From Diphasiastrum complanatum (taxonomy: Eukaryota; Streptophyta; Lycopodiopsida; Lycopodiales; Lycopodiaceae), in assembly GCA_029204225.1 (NCBI GenBank), contig CM055107.1:3228706-3292705 (forward strand): DNA of 64,000 bases, in the 5' to 3' direction. Below the pieces are notes generated by a model, which saw only the letters and a program-made list of their open reading frames with translations, did not search any database and was not told the origin of the DNA. This document shows positions 35,069 to 45,373 of this stretch, in pieces. The position numbers and the translations under genes are program-made. Within the stretch, counting starts at the first letter, position 1. Every line of letters begins with the position of its first letter.

Positions 35069-35429
35069 CGGGGCAAGATTATGAGATTTATGAGATTATA
35101 GCGACATCCATTGGTATCATGATTGCTCGTATTACAAATATGGCAATACTGAACAGGTCGTTCTAACCTCTATCTCAGTTGCGGGCATTCATTTCCAGTG
35201 TAGTCTTCTTGATAGTGTGGACACCAGGTGGATTCTCTCATTGGATAGACATGGTTAGGTCCTGGTTGCATGCCTTTCAATTTCTGATCGACAACCGTGG
35301 CAAGGTCGGTAGTGAGCTTTTTAATCTGCTTGTTGTTGTGCATGTGCATCCTCTCTAAGGTGGATATGATGGTATCGGTGCTATTGGATGTAGTGGAAGA
35401 AGCATCATCATGAAGCTTATCCTTAGGTT

Positions 35430-36153
35430 TGACTCTTTGTTATTTTCTGCATCTTCATTCATGGTCAGAGTTATCAAATTCAGAACTAGTGCTCTCGCTA
35501 TTGTCGACTCTCTTGATGGCATCGGCGCAAGCTACTTGAAAAGACATGTACTTGTCTCTTTGCTTCATTTGTTGTCTGATTCCCTTGGGTAATCCTTCCA
35601 TGAACCATGTTAGGACACTATGGTCTGGGACGCTATCAGGATCGCATCCACCACGCAATCTCTTGATCCGTTCAATATAATTACACAGGGATTCTTTTTT
35701 CTTATCTATACGGATTCATCCGAGTTGCAAGAATGGATTAGAAAGGAAGCGAGTGGTTTTAAATCTGGTGATGAACTCAACCTATAAGATATTCCAGACG
35801 TCTAATTTGTTGTGCTCAAGATTGAAGTACCAATTTTTTGCAGTGTCGGTCATACACAGATTGAAATATCGTAATAGCTCTTGCAGGATGTCGTCTCCGT
35901 AGGCTCTACACGCTTGGGTGTAGATCTATAGAAATCATCGTGGATCTCCCTTGCCATCAAACCTCAAAAGGTCGATCTTAGGAAAATTCCAGACTGCGTG
36001 GGGCACAAATGGCCTAGGATTGTCCATTGGGGGTGGATCTACGTCAACGAGTTCAAGTAATATTTCGATCGGTACGTTGATGAATTTCTCTAATTTAGGG
36101 GGATCTAGGGTGAATAATCTTCTACCTGATCTTAGATGCATACAACAGAACAA
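35430..36153 (-). pseudogene. Gypsy element D gag
   Basis: An ATG near 36141 begins MHLRSGRRLFTLDPPKL, a common start of Gypsy gag. Then come FPKIDLLRFDGKGDPR, LLRYFNLCMTDTAKNWY (the Retrotrans_gag core, visible after frame changes), LRGGCDPDSVPDHSVLTWFM and EGLPKGIRQQMKQRDKYMS. Several stops interrupt it. The 5' LTR should lie right of 36160 but is not defined; the DNA at 36160-36980 is unassigned. Confidence 0.85.
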
Positions 36154-36159
36154 AAAATA

Positions 36160-36989
36160 GGACTATTTTTGGATTTTTCTCTTTTCGCTGGTTTTTTATC
36201 TTCTTCGTTTTTTTTTCCTCAGATAATTTTTGTAGATCTTTTTGGCGTATGGGTGATCAGATGCTGGATATAATTAAGGATCTAACTGATGCAATGATTA
36301 ATCTCATATCATGATCAGATCAAGATCAAAATGAAAATCAGATAGATGCGAAACATCGTAAATGCAAATCCAAAAGGCAACGAGAAAAAATGAAAACAAC
36401 AGAAAAACACAGATGGGTTCTGATTGTCAAAAATCTAGATTTTTCTCTGATGGCGAGTTATACAGATGAGTAATAGCAAGCGTGAGTACTAGGATTATAA
36501 TTTGTCGAGCTGTCTACTTGCCCTAAATGATGATCAAAAGGCTCTGTGGAAGTGGTGAGTAATGAGAATAGTTGGCGAGTAATGGCTTTGATGGCGAGTG
36601 ATAAATTTATAACTCTTTTTGTGCCTCCCTAATCGTCATGATCAAGAGGGCAAAGTCGGGGTTTGGATCTCCAACCGGGTGAGTCATCGTGTAGTACGGG
36701 CTTCGATCCAATGGGAAGGAGGTTACGCTAAGGCTCTAGATGGAATCCAAGCCTACCAAGGATGTCAATCTTGGCATGAGATCTAGATGTGGAATGGCTT
36801 AGAAGAGGGGTGAGATCCTGACATTGGGGCTTTGGTATGGTGAAGATCATCTTCTTGGATCTTAACTTTCTTGGGTTATTTAGGCTCTTTGAGCTCTAAA
36901 TCTTCTCCTCACGAGGCTTCTCAAGGGAGGAGAGCAATGAAAATGGAACCTACCTATGGATCTTAAGTTAGAATTAAAGTAGAATCACT
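36160..36989. other. Unassigned stretch between two retroelements
   Basis: This probably includes the leader and part of the 5' LTR of the minus-strand Gypsy element D. I see no primer-binding site of the initiator-Met type. The words GGCGAGT and GAGTAATGG recur at 36554-36600. Confidence 0.35.
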
Positions 36990-37238
36990 GTGTTACTGTA
37001 CTGTGGGTCCTATCAGTTGATAAGGATCAGTTGGCCTCACCACGAGGCAAGTCGACGGGACACACATCCTGCCAACGACAACCTGGGTCATGCATGGGTT
37101 GCCTGAGTGAACAACTATATGTATAGTGTAATTTCATTTTGAGAAATACAGTTGCTATGTGAGCTTGTTGTGGAGAGTGTTTTCTGTCTGTGTTATTGTG
37201 TAGCATGATCTATGTTCCTGTGCAAAGCAGACTCTAAG
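36990..37238 (+). repeat. 5' LTR of Copia element 2
   Basis: The segment begins about TGTTACTGTACTGTGGG and ends just before a primer-binding site. Its short length (about 250 bases) and the TATA-like CTATATGTATAG near 37107 are normal for a Copia LTR. Start and end are inferred. Confidence 0.5.
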
Positions 37239-37252
37239 TTGCTATCAGAGCC
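37239..37252 (+). other. Primer-binding site of Copia element 2
   Basis: TTGCTATCAGAGCC differs by one base from the usual TTGGTATCAGAGCC, complementary to initiator tRNA-Met. Confidence 0.75.
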
Positions 37253-38564
37253 GTACAGGGAGTGTACACAGTACAACATCGCCGTTGAAGAGAGCTTCGG
37301 GAGAACTATCTTCTGAGAGTTCGGGGTTTACGGCGGGTTTAAGACGGAAAGAGAAGCACTGGTGCATGGTTTCTAGTTTATAGAGGCTTGTCAAGCTCAG
37401 CAGAGGAATTAGTAGCCTGTGCATAGCATCATACAGGGTAAAAACTTGGTGAAAATTTGACAATTTTGAAGCCAGTTGAAAATTGAAACCAGGTTTGGGG
37501 TTACGATTTTCTACACATAATTGGTGATTTCTTCACTGTTTGTGCACCGTTTTGGATGTCGTAACGACAAGAAGAAAGCTAATTATATTGTCAACCAGAC
37601 ATGGAGAGATTTTGAGGTTTATGTTAGAGATTTTTCTACAGACAGTTAACCTAGCAGATTTGCAGTAAAAGGTGAAAAAAAGCCACTTTGTCAAGTTGAG
37701 CTAAAATCATTGTTTCTCCACGGAATTTCACGATTGAACACTCTACAGATTTGGTATCAGTAGGGTGATCCTGATCCAGGCCTCAGATTGTGCTCAAATC
37801 GATCCGAAGGCGAGTTTGATCAAGCAACATGTAGCCTGGGGAGGCGTGGCCGTAGACAGGGAGGTCGCGGGTATGTTCGCGTGTGGAACCAAGGCGGAAC
37901 TGTAGTGTTTTGAAGTGGACAGCGCTCGCAAGTGTCCCCATTAGTGCACAGAAGTGCTCAAAACCATTGGATAGAGAACTTACAAGATCGACGGCTCAGA
38001 TCGTGCTACCCAGGAGGGATATCCACATTTGGATCAGAATTGACCATTGGATGGAGTCTGAAGGTTGTTGAAGAGGGCCCTGAAGAAGTGAAGTGCATTT
38101 TGGCCTTCAACTTTATTAGAGATTTTTATACTGAAATTGGAGTTGGGTCCCTTCACAAGTGAAGAGTGAAGTTTCTTCAAGGTGAAGAAACAGTTCAAAA
38201 ACAAAGAAAATCCCTATTTTTGGGTCCTTTGCCCGTTTTGACCCAAACGAAAGGCTATAACCTCCAAACGAAGGGCACCCAGACTGTACCTGCAAGTACG
38301 GTACAACAAAACAGAGTGATTGCATTGAAGAAAGTGTTAGGAGTGCACCAAAAGTCATTTCACCATTCCACTGGGCAAGTAGTTGGGAGTTGACGACTGA
38401 GTGCATTTCGGAAGGCGACGCCGATTTGGCTTTCAAATTGGTGGAAAAGCAGTGAGTGGCCTAGTAAGGGAGAAAGTGCAGGTCATTATTTTCAACTTCT
38501 GACATCGCAGTTGGCCTCAGTATACTGCTTTTAGCCTACGATAGAAGTTTCAAGCAGTTTTGCG
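37253..38564 (+). other. Untranslated leader of Copia element 2
   Basis: About 1.3 kb separate the primer-binding site from the gag start. The second half is collinear with 3935-4283. There is no long frame. Unlike the other copy it carries no 18S rRNA snippet. Confidence 0.65.
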
Positions 38565-40302
38565 ATGGCAAATATGGGAGAGTCCATTTTGAGTGAAAGT
38601 AGCAAATTGGACGGGATTTCTAACTATGCAGTTTGGAAATTCAAAATGAAAAACATACTGATGGAGAAAGGCGTGTGGGAAGTCGTCACAGGTGATGAGA
38701 GAAGGCCGCCAAATGAAGCGGATATCAAAGTGTTCGACAAAAAGATGAGGAAAGCTTTGACCTTCATTAACTTGTCAGTGAAGGATCACATCATTACCCA
38801 CATTTGTGATGCTGTTACACCCAAACAGGCATGGGATGTGCTAAAGGAGCAGTTCGAGATGTCAAATCCGTCAAGAATCATGTTTCTGAAGTCAAAGCTG
38901 AATAGTGCCCGAATGGAACAAGGAGAGCACATTCAGACGTACATGACCAGAATCAAGACAATGAGGGATGAACTACATTCTATTGGTGAGCACATACGTG
39001 ATGTGGAGCTAGTGCACAATGCATTGTGCGGCATTGCAAAACCCTATCAGATGTTTGTGAGCGGAATAGCATCAAGAGAAATATTGCCAACCTTTGACGA
39101 GCTCACAAGAATCTTGATGCAGGAAGAGCAACGATGAGAAATTATAAAAGCTAGACGTCAGAATACTGACGATCAGGCACTTGCTACACACCAAAAACAA
39201 GGCAAGGGCAAGGGCAAGAAGAAGTCTAAACAACAATTTGCCAAGTCTCAGGAGGACGAGGGATCTTCCAATAAGACCAAAAAGAAAGGCAAGTTCTTCG
39301 ATTGTGATAAAAAGGGCCATTGGAAGAGTGAATGTCGCAAATTCCTGGCGGAACAAGGCAAGGGAAAACCAAAGCAAGCAGGTAACCTTGTCGATGAGGG
39401 TGATATTGAAGACTCTAGCATCTTTATATCTGCATTGCCATCTAATCAAGATGATCAAGCGTGGTATATTGACTTGGGAGCCACAAGACACATGACAGGT
39501 AACCAGAATTGGTTCGGGAGCTTGAAAGTGTTGGATAATGGAACGTCCGTTTCACAAGCAAATGGTGAGATGTGCAAGATCAAGGGGATAGGCACCGTTT
39601 CAATCCAACTACCTGATGGCAAAAGCAGGATGATCAGGGAGGTACTTTATGTACCAGGTTTGAAGAAAAATCTACTTTTTGTTGGAGTCATTACTGATCA
39701 AAAGTTGAAAGTAGAATTTGCCCATGATCGTTGCTTTGTGAAGGATGTGAACCAAAAGTTCAAAGTTATTGAGGATGGAGTAAGGGAGCCCAATACAAAA
39801 TTGTACAGGTTGAATGCTACAATCAAGGGGCAACATGAACTTGTATCGTCCATTCCATCACAAACTGAGTTGTGGCATAAGAGGCTTGGTCACTTGAACT
39901 TGGGAAGCCTCAATTTGATGAGGAAATTGGAGATGGTAACAGGATTGCCTACCATAGAAGATCACTTGAAATTGATGTGCGAATCTTGTTTATATGGGAA
40001 GCAGCATCGAAATAAGTTCAATAAAGGGGGTGTTGCAAGAGCAAAGAACATCCTGGATTTAATCCACACAGATTTATGCAAGCCTATGAGGACCATGTCC
40101 TTAGGTAAAGCCTTCTATTTCATGACCTTTATTGATGATATGTCACGTAAGACGTGAATCTACTTCTTGAAGAAGAAATCAGATGCATTTGACAATTTCA
40201 AGAGCTTCAAAGCATTGGTCGAAAATCAGACAGGTAGGAAGATCAAAGTCCTAAGATCAGATAGTGGAGGCGAGTACAAGTCTAATGACTTCAGATTACA
40301 AG
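38565..40302 (+). pseudogene. Copia element 2 gag-pol, truncated in integrase
   Basis: One continuous frame starts at ATG 38565 (MANMGESILSESSKLDGIS). It includes the UBN2 gag core (THICDAVTPKQAWDVLKEQF, MTRIKTMRDELHSIGEH), a Lys-rich stretch, a zinc knuckle (CDKKGHWKSEC, first Cys changed to Phe-Asp context), a protease with DLGATRHMTG for the usual DSGATRHM, pre-integrase (LWHKRLGHLNLGSLNLMRKL) and integrase (LIHTDLCKPMRTMSLG, then RSDSGGEYKSNDF). Only two stops occur, both TGA, at 39135-39137 and 40155-40157. The element ends abruptly near 40302, before the catalytic Glu of integrase; RT, RNase H and the 3' LTR are gone. It is younger-looking than the other copies. Confidence 0.9.
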
Positions 40303-41020
40303 AACCGGTTCAGCACGTTTCTAACGGCTTCCAGTTTGCTGTCGTTGTTTTCCGTGGAGTTCGTTCTCCATGTGGTATTTTGGGTGATCTTCCCTGTCAT
40401 TGGGTCGTGAAGATCCGTCATTTTGTGCAGCCGTGTTTGACCACAATCGTCAGTTTGCGGTTCTTTGTGGTCGAGAGCCGTATCAGATACTGGCTGTTGT
40501 CATTCCCTTGAAGGTTTGGTATCGCTTCATAATGAACCATAAGTGAGGTCTTGCGGTTCTTTCCTGTGGTTTTTCCTTCACTTCGTTGTGACCATATGTG
40601 AGTCCTTCCAGTTTTTCGTTGGCAGTTTCCCTTGGCTTTGCTTCACAATGAGCCGCAGGTGGGGCCTTGCAGTTCTTCCTTTGGCTTCGCTCGCAACGAG
40701 CCGTAGGTGGGAGTCCTTCGGTAGCCTGCGGTGCGGTTGCTCATCGGTCTCCGAAACTTTGACTATGGGGTTGTCTTCGGTGGCTTCGTTAAGCCTACGG
40801 TGCGGTTGCTCATTGGTCTTTGCAACTTTGACTTTGCGGTTGCCTTCGGTGGCTTCGCTAAAGCCATCTGGCAGGACATTGCGGCTGCCTTCAGTGACTT
40901 TGCTTGAAGTCGTTTGGCAGGGCCTTGCGGTTGCCTTCGATGGCTTTTGTTAAAATCGTCTGCACATTGGTTGCGGTGGTTTGCGGTGGTGCACATTATG
41001 ATTTGTTCCCTTCAAAACTC
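40303..41020. repeat. GCGGTTG-rich minisatellite
   Basis: After the Copia truncation the DNA turns GT-rich and repetitive. From about 40715 the units run TTCGGTGGCTTCG...CCTACGGTGCGGTTGCTCAT...TTTGCAACTTTGACT with a period near 69 bases, two good copies and further degraded ones to about 40960. The 136-codon frame over it reflects the repeat (LRCGCS, LRLPSV motifs) and is not taken as a gene. Confidence 0.75.
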
Positions 41021-41149
41021 AAGGTCGTGAGGAACCGCATGCAAGCCCCTTGAGGTGCGGTTGTGGTTCTCCCATCATGCGGTCTGGTTGTGGTCTTTTC
41101 CTGCGGTCTTTTCCCATGTATTTTTGCAGATTTGTGATCACAAGCTAAA

Positions 41150-42135
41150 AGCGCTTTGTGGGTAGAAACTTGATGTTTCTTCACATGTGAAAATGAATTT
41201 ACATCCGAGTGAATAAGATGAAGAGGAGAGGAAGATCTATTCTAGATCTCTAGAATGGTTGCTTATGTGTCTTGGATAGACCACAAGCTTCACAAAGCTT
41301 GCCACACTTGGCCCGAGTGCTAGCTCCTTGGAAATCATGGACTCCATAGCTTGAAGTGCCATAACTCCACTTGAGAAAGCTCCTCCCTTGCCATGCTCAC
41401 ACTTCCAATGACAACATTAGCATCCAACTTAAACAATCTTCCTTAGTTTAAGAAAACTAGCAATGCACTTATCATTCTTCAATATGGAACAAATATTATG
41501 TCTGAATTGTACTTCTAGTCCATTATCCATAAGTTGTCCAACACTCAACAAATTTTTTGTGATGGATGGTACATAAAGAACATTATCAAAATCTATCCTT
41601 TTTGAAGATCCAAGACATAATGGAATAGATCCTATGCCATCTATCTTACATTCTTGATCACTTGTAGTGAATATGAACTTCTTAGAATCATTATAAGAGA
41701 GTAAGGTAGAACAATATTCCTTTTGATGAGACATGTGGGAGGTAGCCCCCTATCAATCCACCATATGTCCTTGCTTGATGTTGGTGTTGTAGATGCCATC
41801 AAGGATGGATTGCAATCCTCCTCCTCCTCCTCCTCCTCAAGCACAGGATTGCCTTGCTTGTCCTTCTCTTGGGTATTCTTCTTCTTGAAGCACTCGAAAG
41901 CAAAATGTCCTTTTTTGCCACAAAAGAAACATTTGAGCTTTGATTTGTCCTTCTTAAATTTGCCTTTAGAACTTGATTTGTGGTCAGCCTCCTTGCCTTG
42001 GTTCTTCTTGGATGGATGAGTCTTCTTTTTGCCTTTGAATGAGAAGTTGGCCTTCTAATCGTACTTAGAATGACTAGATCACATGCTATGAATGTGTGAA
42101 CTTGATATGCTGTATAATCTTGTTTTGATACCATT
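41150..42135 (-). pseudogene. Copia element 3: zinc knuckle to integrase start
   Basis: On the minus strand the order is a Lys-rich linker, an intact-looking zinc knuckle CFFCGKKGHFAFEC, a Glu run, the protease start WWID with a broken DSG motif, then SHMSHQKEYCSTLLSYNDSK and DNVLYVPSITKNLLSVGQLM. The pre-integrase (ELWHFKLW, CGKLCEACGLSKTHKQPF) and integrase start LIHSDV follow, ending near 41150. A frameshift breaks the protease. Gag is almost fully missing: the zinc-knuckle linker lies only about 70 bases from the primer-binding site. Confidence 0.8.
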
Positions 42136-42137
42136 GT
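42126..42137 (-). other. Possible primer-binding site of Copia element 3
   Basis: On the minus strand TGGTATCAAAAC resembles the standard TGGTATCAGAGC in nine or ten of 12 positions and sits upstream of the Copia coding remnant. The LTR would lie to the right, starting TGTCCACTATTTTC on the plus strand; its far end is not seen. Confidence 0.45.
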
Positions 42138-45100
42138 CCACTATTTTCTTTTGTCTCGAATAATGCTCTCGTAATCGTTTTCTAGGTATTCACTTAGCTT
42201 TTCTATGTTCTGTGTCACTCTGGTTTCATGCCAAACATTCTTGAAAGGGAGGGTGATTCTTAGATACTAGCTGCACATTTGAATATGGACTCATTATCTG
42301 CCCAGAGGTGATCATTTGATTGATGGAAACTCTAGAAAACCATACCGGTGTAGTTTGGAAACGAGTCATTATGTTGCTCTTTTCATGGTGGACTCATATT
42401 TTTGTGTTTTAGGAGAGGCATTCGACCCATTATTGGGCTACGGCTCCACATTAGCTGCCTCCATGAGCATTAGGCTGACATTGTGTTGACATGAAAATGG
42501 ATTAGAATTATTGGATGTTGTGATACAATGTTATGGTGCATCTTTTGTTAATGTAACTTCACTGATGAGACTCTTTTTTCTCTTTTTCAACACATTTATC
42601 AAATTTGAAATATTGTGTGTAGAAAAGTCCTTACTGACAACAATAGTAGTCGAGGTTAAGTTTGATGATGACAAAATTTCAAAGTGGTCCTTGGATGATT
42701 TTTAGAGTTGTTAAGTGATGTTTGTATGTTGTGGATGCATTATATATTGGTACTACATTGCTAGTCTGGAGTTTGACTTCTTTGTAGTGGCTGTAGTGTC
42801 ATGTAGAAAAAAATGGCTATGCAACCAGATGCATTTGCTAGCTCAATTGCATATGACAAGCCAAATGTTCTAGTAAAGTCATCGACGATGAGTGTGAAGT
42901 AGACAGAACCATGTCACACGTTGTTTGAGTGTTGAATTTTGTTTAATCTGATACATTCCAAGACAAAATTGACATGGTTTTATTGTTACTTTTCAAAATA
43001 CAATCTTCGTTTGCTGGCTCATCTTGTCTTGGTGTGAATACAAGGGATTGGCATTTCATTTTTGTGTTGCATCAATACAAGAAATGAAACGAGAGAAAAA
43101 TAGTAGCAAAACTCGGATTTTTGATTATTTGCTATCTGGATTTCAACATAATTTTTTTTCTACAAACATTTTTTTGGCTTCACAGTCATGTTCTTCAAGC
43201 TAGTTGCAGCAATTTCTTTAGCCAAAATTTGAATAAATCAACACCTCATTCTTAAATTTATTTTAGTGTAGTACCTAGCCCCACTCAAATAGGCATGATG
43301 TCAATCCATTTTGGGTAATTGATACAACAAAGATTATTAAGCCCTTTTATGGTCCATGCATCCCTCCATCATTCTTAATACATAAAAGTATACACACACT
43401 TGATCTAATATCTTCCAATCTAATGTACACTATTTGTTTGTTTCCTCACCCATTTATTTCTAGCTAAACCTATATCGTTGCTTGACACACTTTTTATATT
43501 TGATGAACTATAGCCCTATGGGTGGAAATACATCTATAGATTCAAATAATAAAGGTCATATTATTTTAACTTTTATAACAAAAAAAAACTTTAGCCTTAT
43601 TGATGTTTTCTTCAATATAAACTTAAATATTTAGGATGAAACACAAAATATACTATTTTAATAGTATCAAAGTAAACAAATTTCATAAGTTCCAACCATA
43701 TATATGGGTCGTTGTTTTCATGGCTCCACAAAAGGCTCTTGCTTGTCAACAATGTCTAGACACCGCCCTAATAAATTGCAAGCTAACATGCATGGTTTTG
43801 TGATTTTAGGTGTATTTCAACTTTACAAAGCTTCCCCCCCCCCTCAAAATGGATCAATTGGATATGAGTTCCCTACTACAGCCACTTGTTTTGATCATTT
43901 TTTGGTATAATTAAGAAACGAAATCATGTTCTAGACTTGTTTTATGGGCCATGAATTTGTTCATTGTGATTTCAAATGACATAATCATGGTTTGCATGAC
44001 TTCTATGGTCAAATCATGTTATAAGCTTGTGTTATAATAGCCCATTAATTTGTTCATCATGAATTGAGATCATGCAATCATTACCGTTTGCATTACCTCT
44101 ATGGCCACTAACTCATTATAAATTAGCAACAAGTCTTTGCCTAAATTGTGTGCAACACATGAGCTTGGATCTTGGCTAATCTCTAGTTTCAACACACAAA
44201 CACGATAAGTGTCACATAGTCTAGTCATTTTAAATGGAATATAATTAGAAAAACAGGTGAACCTTTTTTTATACATGCAACGATAAGTGATGTTTCAATG
44301 CCTCTTACTACAACTACAATACAATACACAATAGTATTCTATGAAAAAGAGCTAAAAGTTGTCTCTCCTTGTACTAACAACATGATGTGACAATAACTCA
44401 CAATCCCTCCTAATTACCATCACAACCCCTTTGCGTATCACGATGTGAGTGGCCATCTAGAGCCCACCGAAGGAGCAATGAGGTGATCTCGAGGAATTTA
44501 AGGTCCATGTTGTATGTTTTGTGTATTATGGAAGGAACCGAGTAGATGACACTATGCCTGGCAATGCCTAGAAGGGGCCGAGTTTGTGATTTCTTACCAA
44601 GCATAATTTTGTTTGCCCGAGCTCCTTCTATTGTGTAGTTGGGCTTTTTCCACACGACCATTTTGACACAAAATTTGCATTTGAAAAACATAATCAACTT
44701 TTAAAGAACTAAAATGGATGGTCACAGGAGTGGGCATAAAAACCCTAGCTATCCATTACGTATATATTATAAAGCAATGCCAAAAAAACACTTTAAATAA
44801 AAAAGGTATAAAAATAGAAGGGTTCAAGGCACCTTACAACCAATAAGTTTCCTTTGTGCTTTATATTTTTAGTAAATGAACCTCAATTTTATAATGTTGG
44901 TTTAATACGATATGTTTTTGGATATTGATTATTATGGCTTTAAGCATGCTTCAAAATACGAGCAAATATTTTTGCTAATGCTTTACATATGTGTATTATG
45001 TAGCATCATGCATATATTCATATGGATCATCCTTTCATGATTTGAGAGTTACCCTTTTATGAATGTCATGTTTCACCCTAATTTAGGAAATTAAGAACTA

Positions 45101-45373
45101 TCCTTTAATAGCATCATGCATGCATAGGTAAAAGTTATGAGTGGAGCTATCATTTCAAGTCAGCCACAAGTAAGAGTCCCTTTATTAAGGAAATGATTTC
45201 AAAGCTTTCACATGTCTTGTAGCTTTGAGGAACTTATGATGACCACTTGTTACCTTTGCAAAGCCAACACACGTTATATTTTCTAGACTACTAGCTTATA
45301 CAAGGCTTTTACCTATCTGATTTCTCCTCAGCATCAGGAAGAAAAGTTCCAATATGCATTGTGTGACAGATTA
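42138..45373. other. Long AT-rich stretch without recognised genes
   Basis: Frames are short and unrecognised on both strands. The first part may be LTR of Copia element 3. The words GTTCATTGTGATT/GTTCATCATGAATT and the recurrent AAATCATG in 43920-44080 form a weak local duplication. The end is probably the 3' flank of the gene at 45374-47743. Confidence 0.5.

Noticed and set aside
40543-40953. 136-codon frame with Leu-Arg-Cys-Gly repeats
   Set aside because: It follows a DNA minisatellite period and has no start context or homologue I know.
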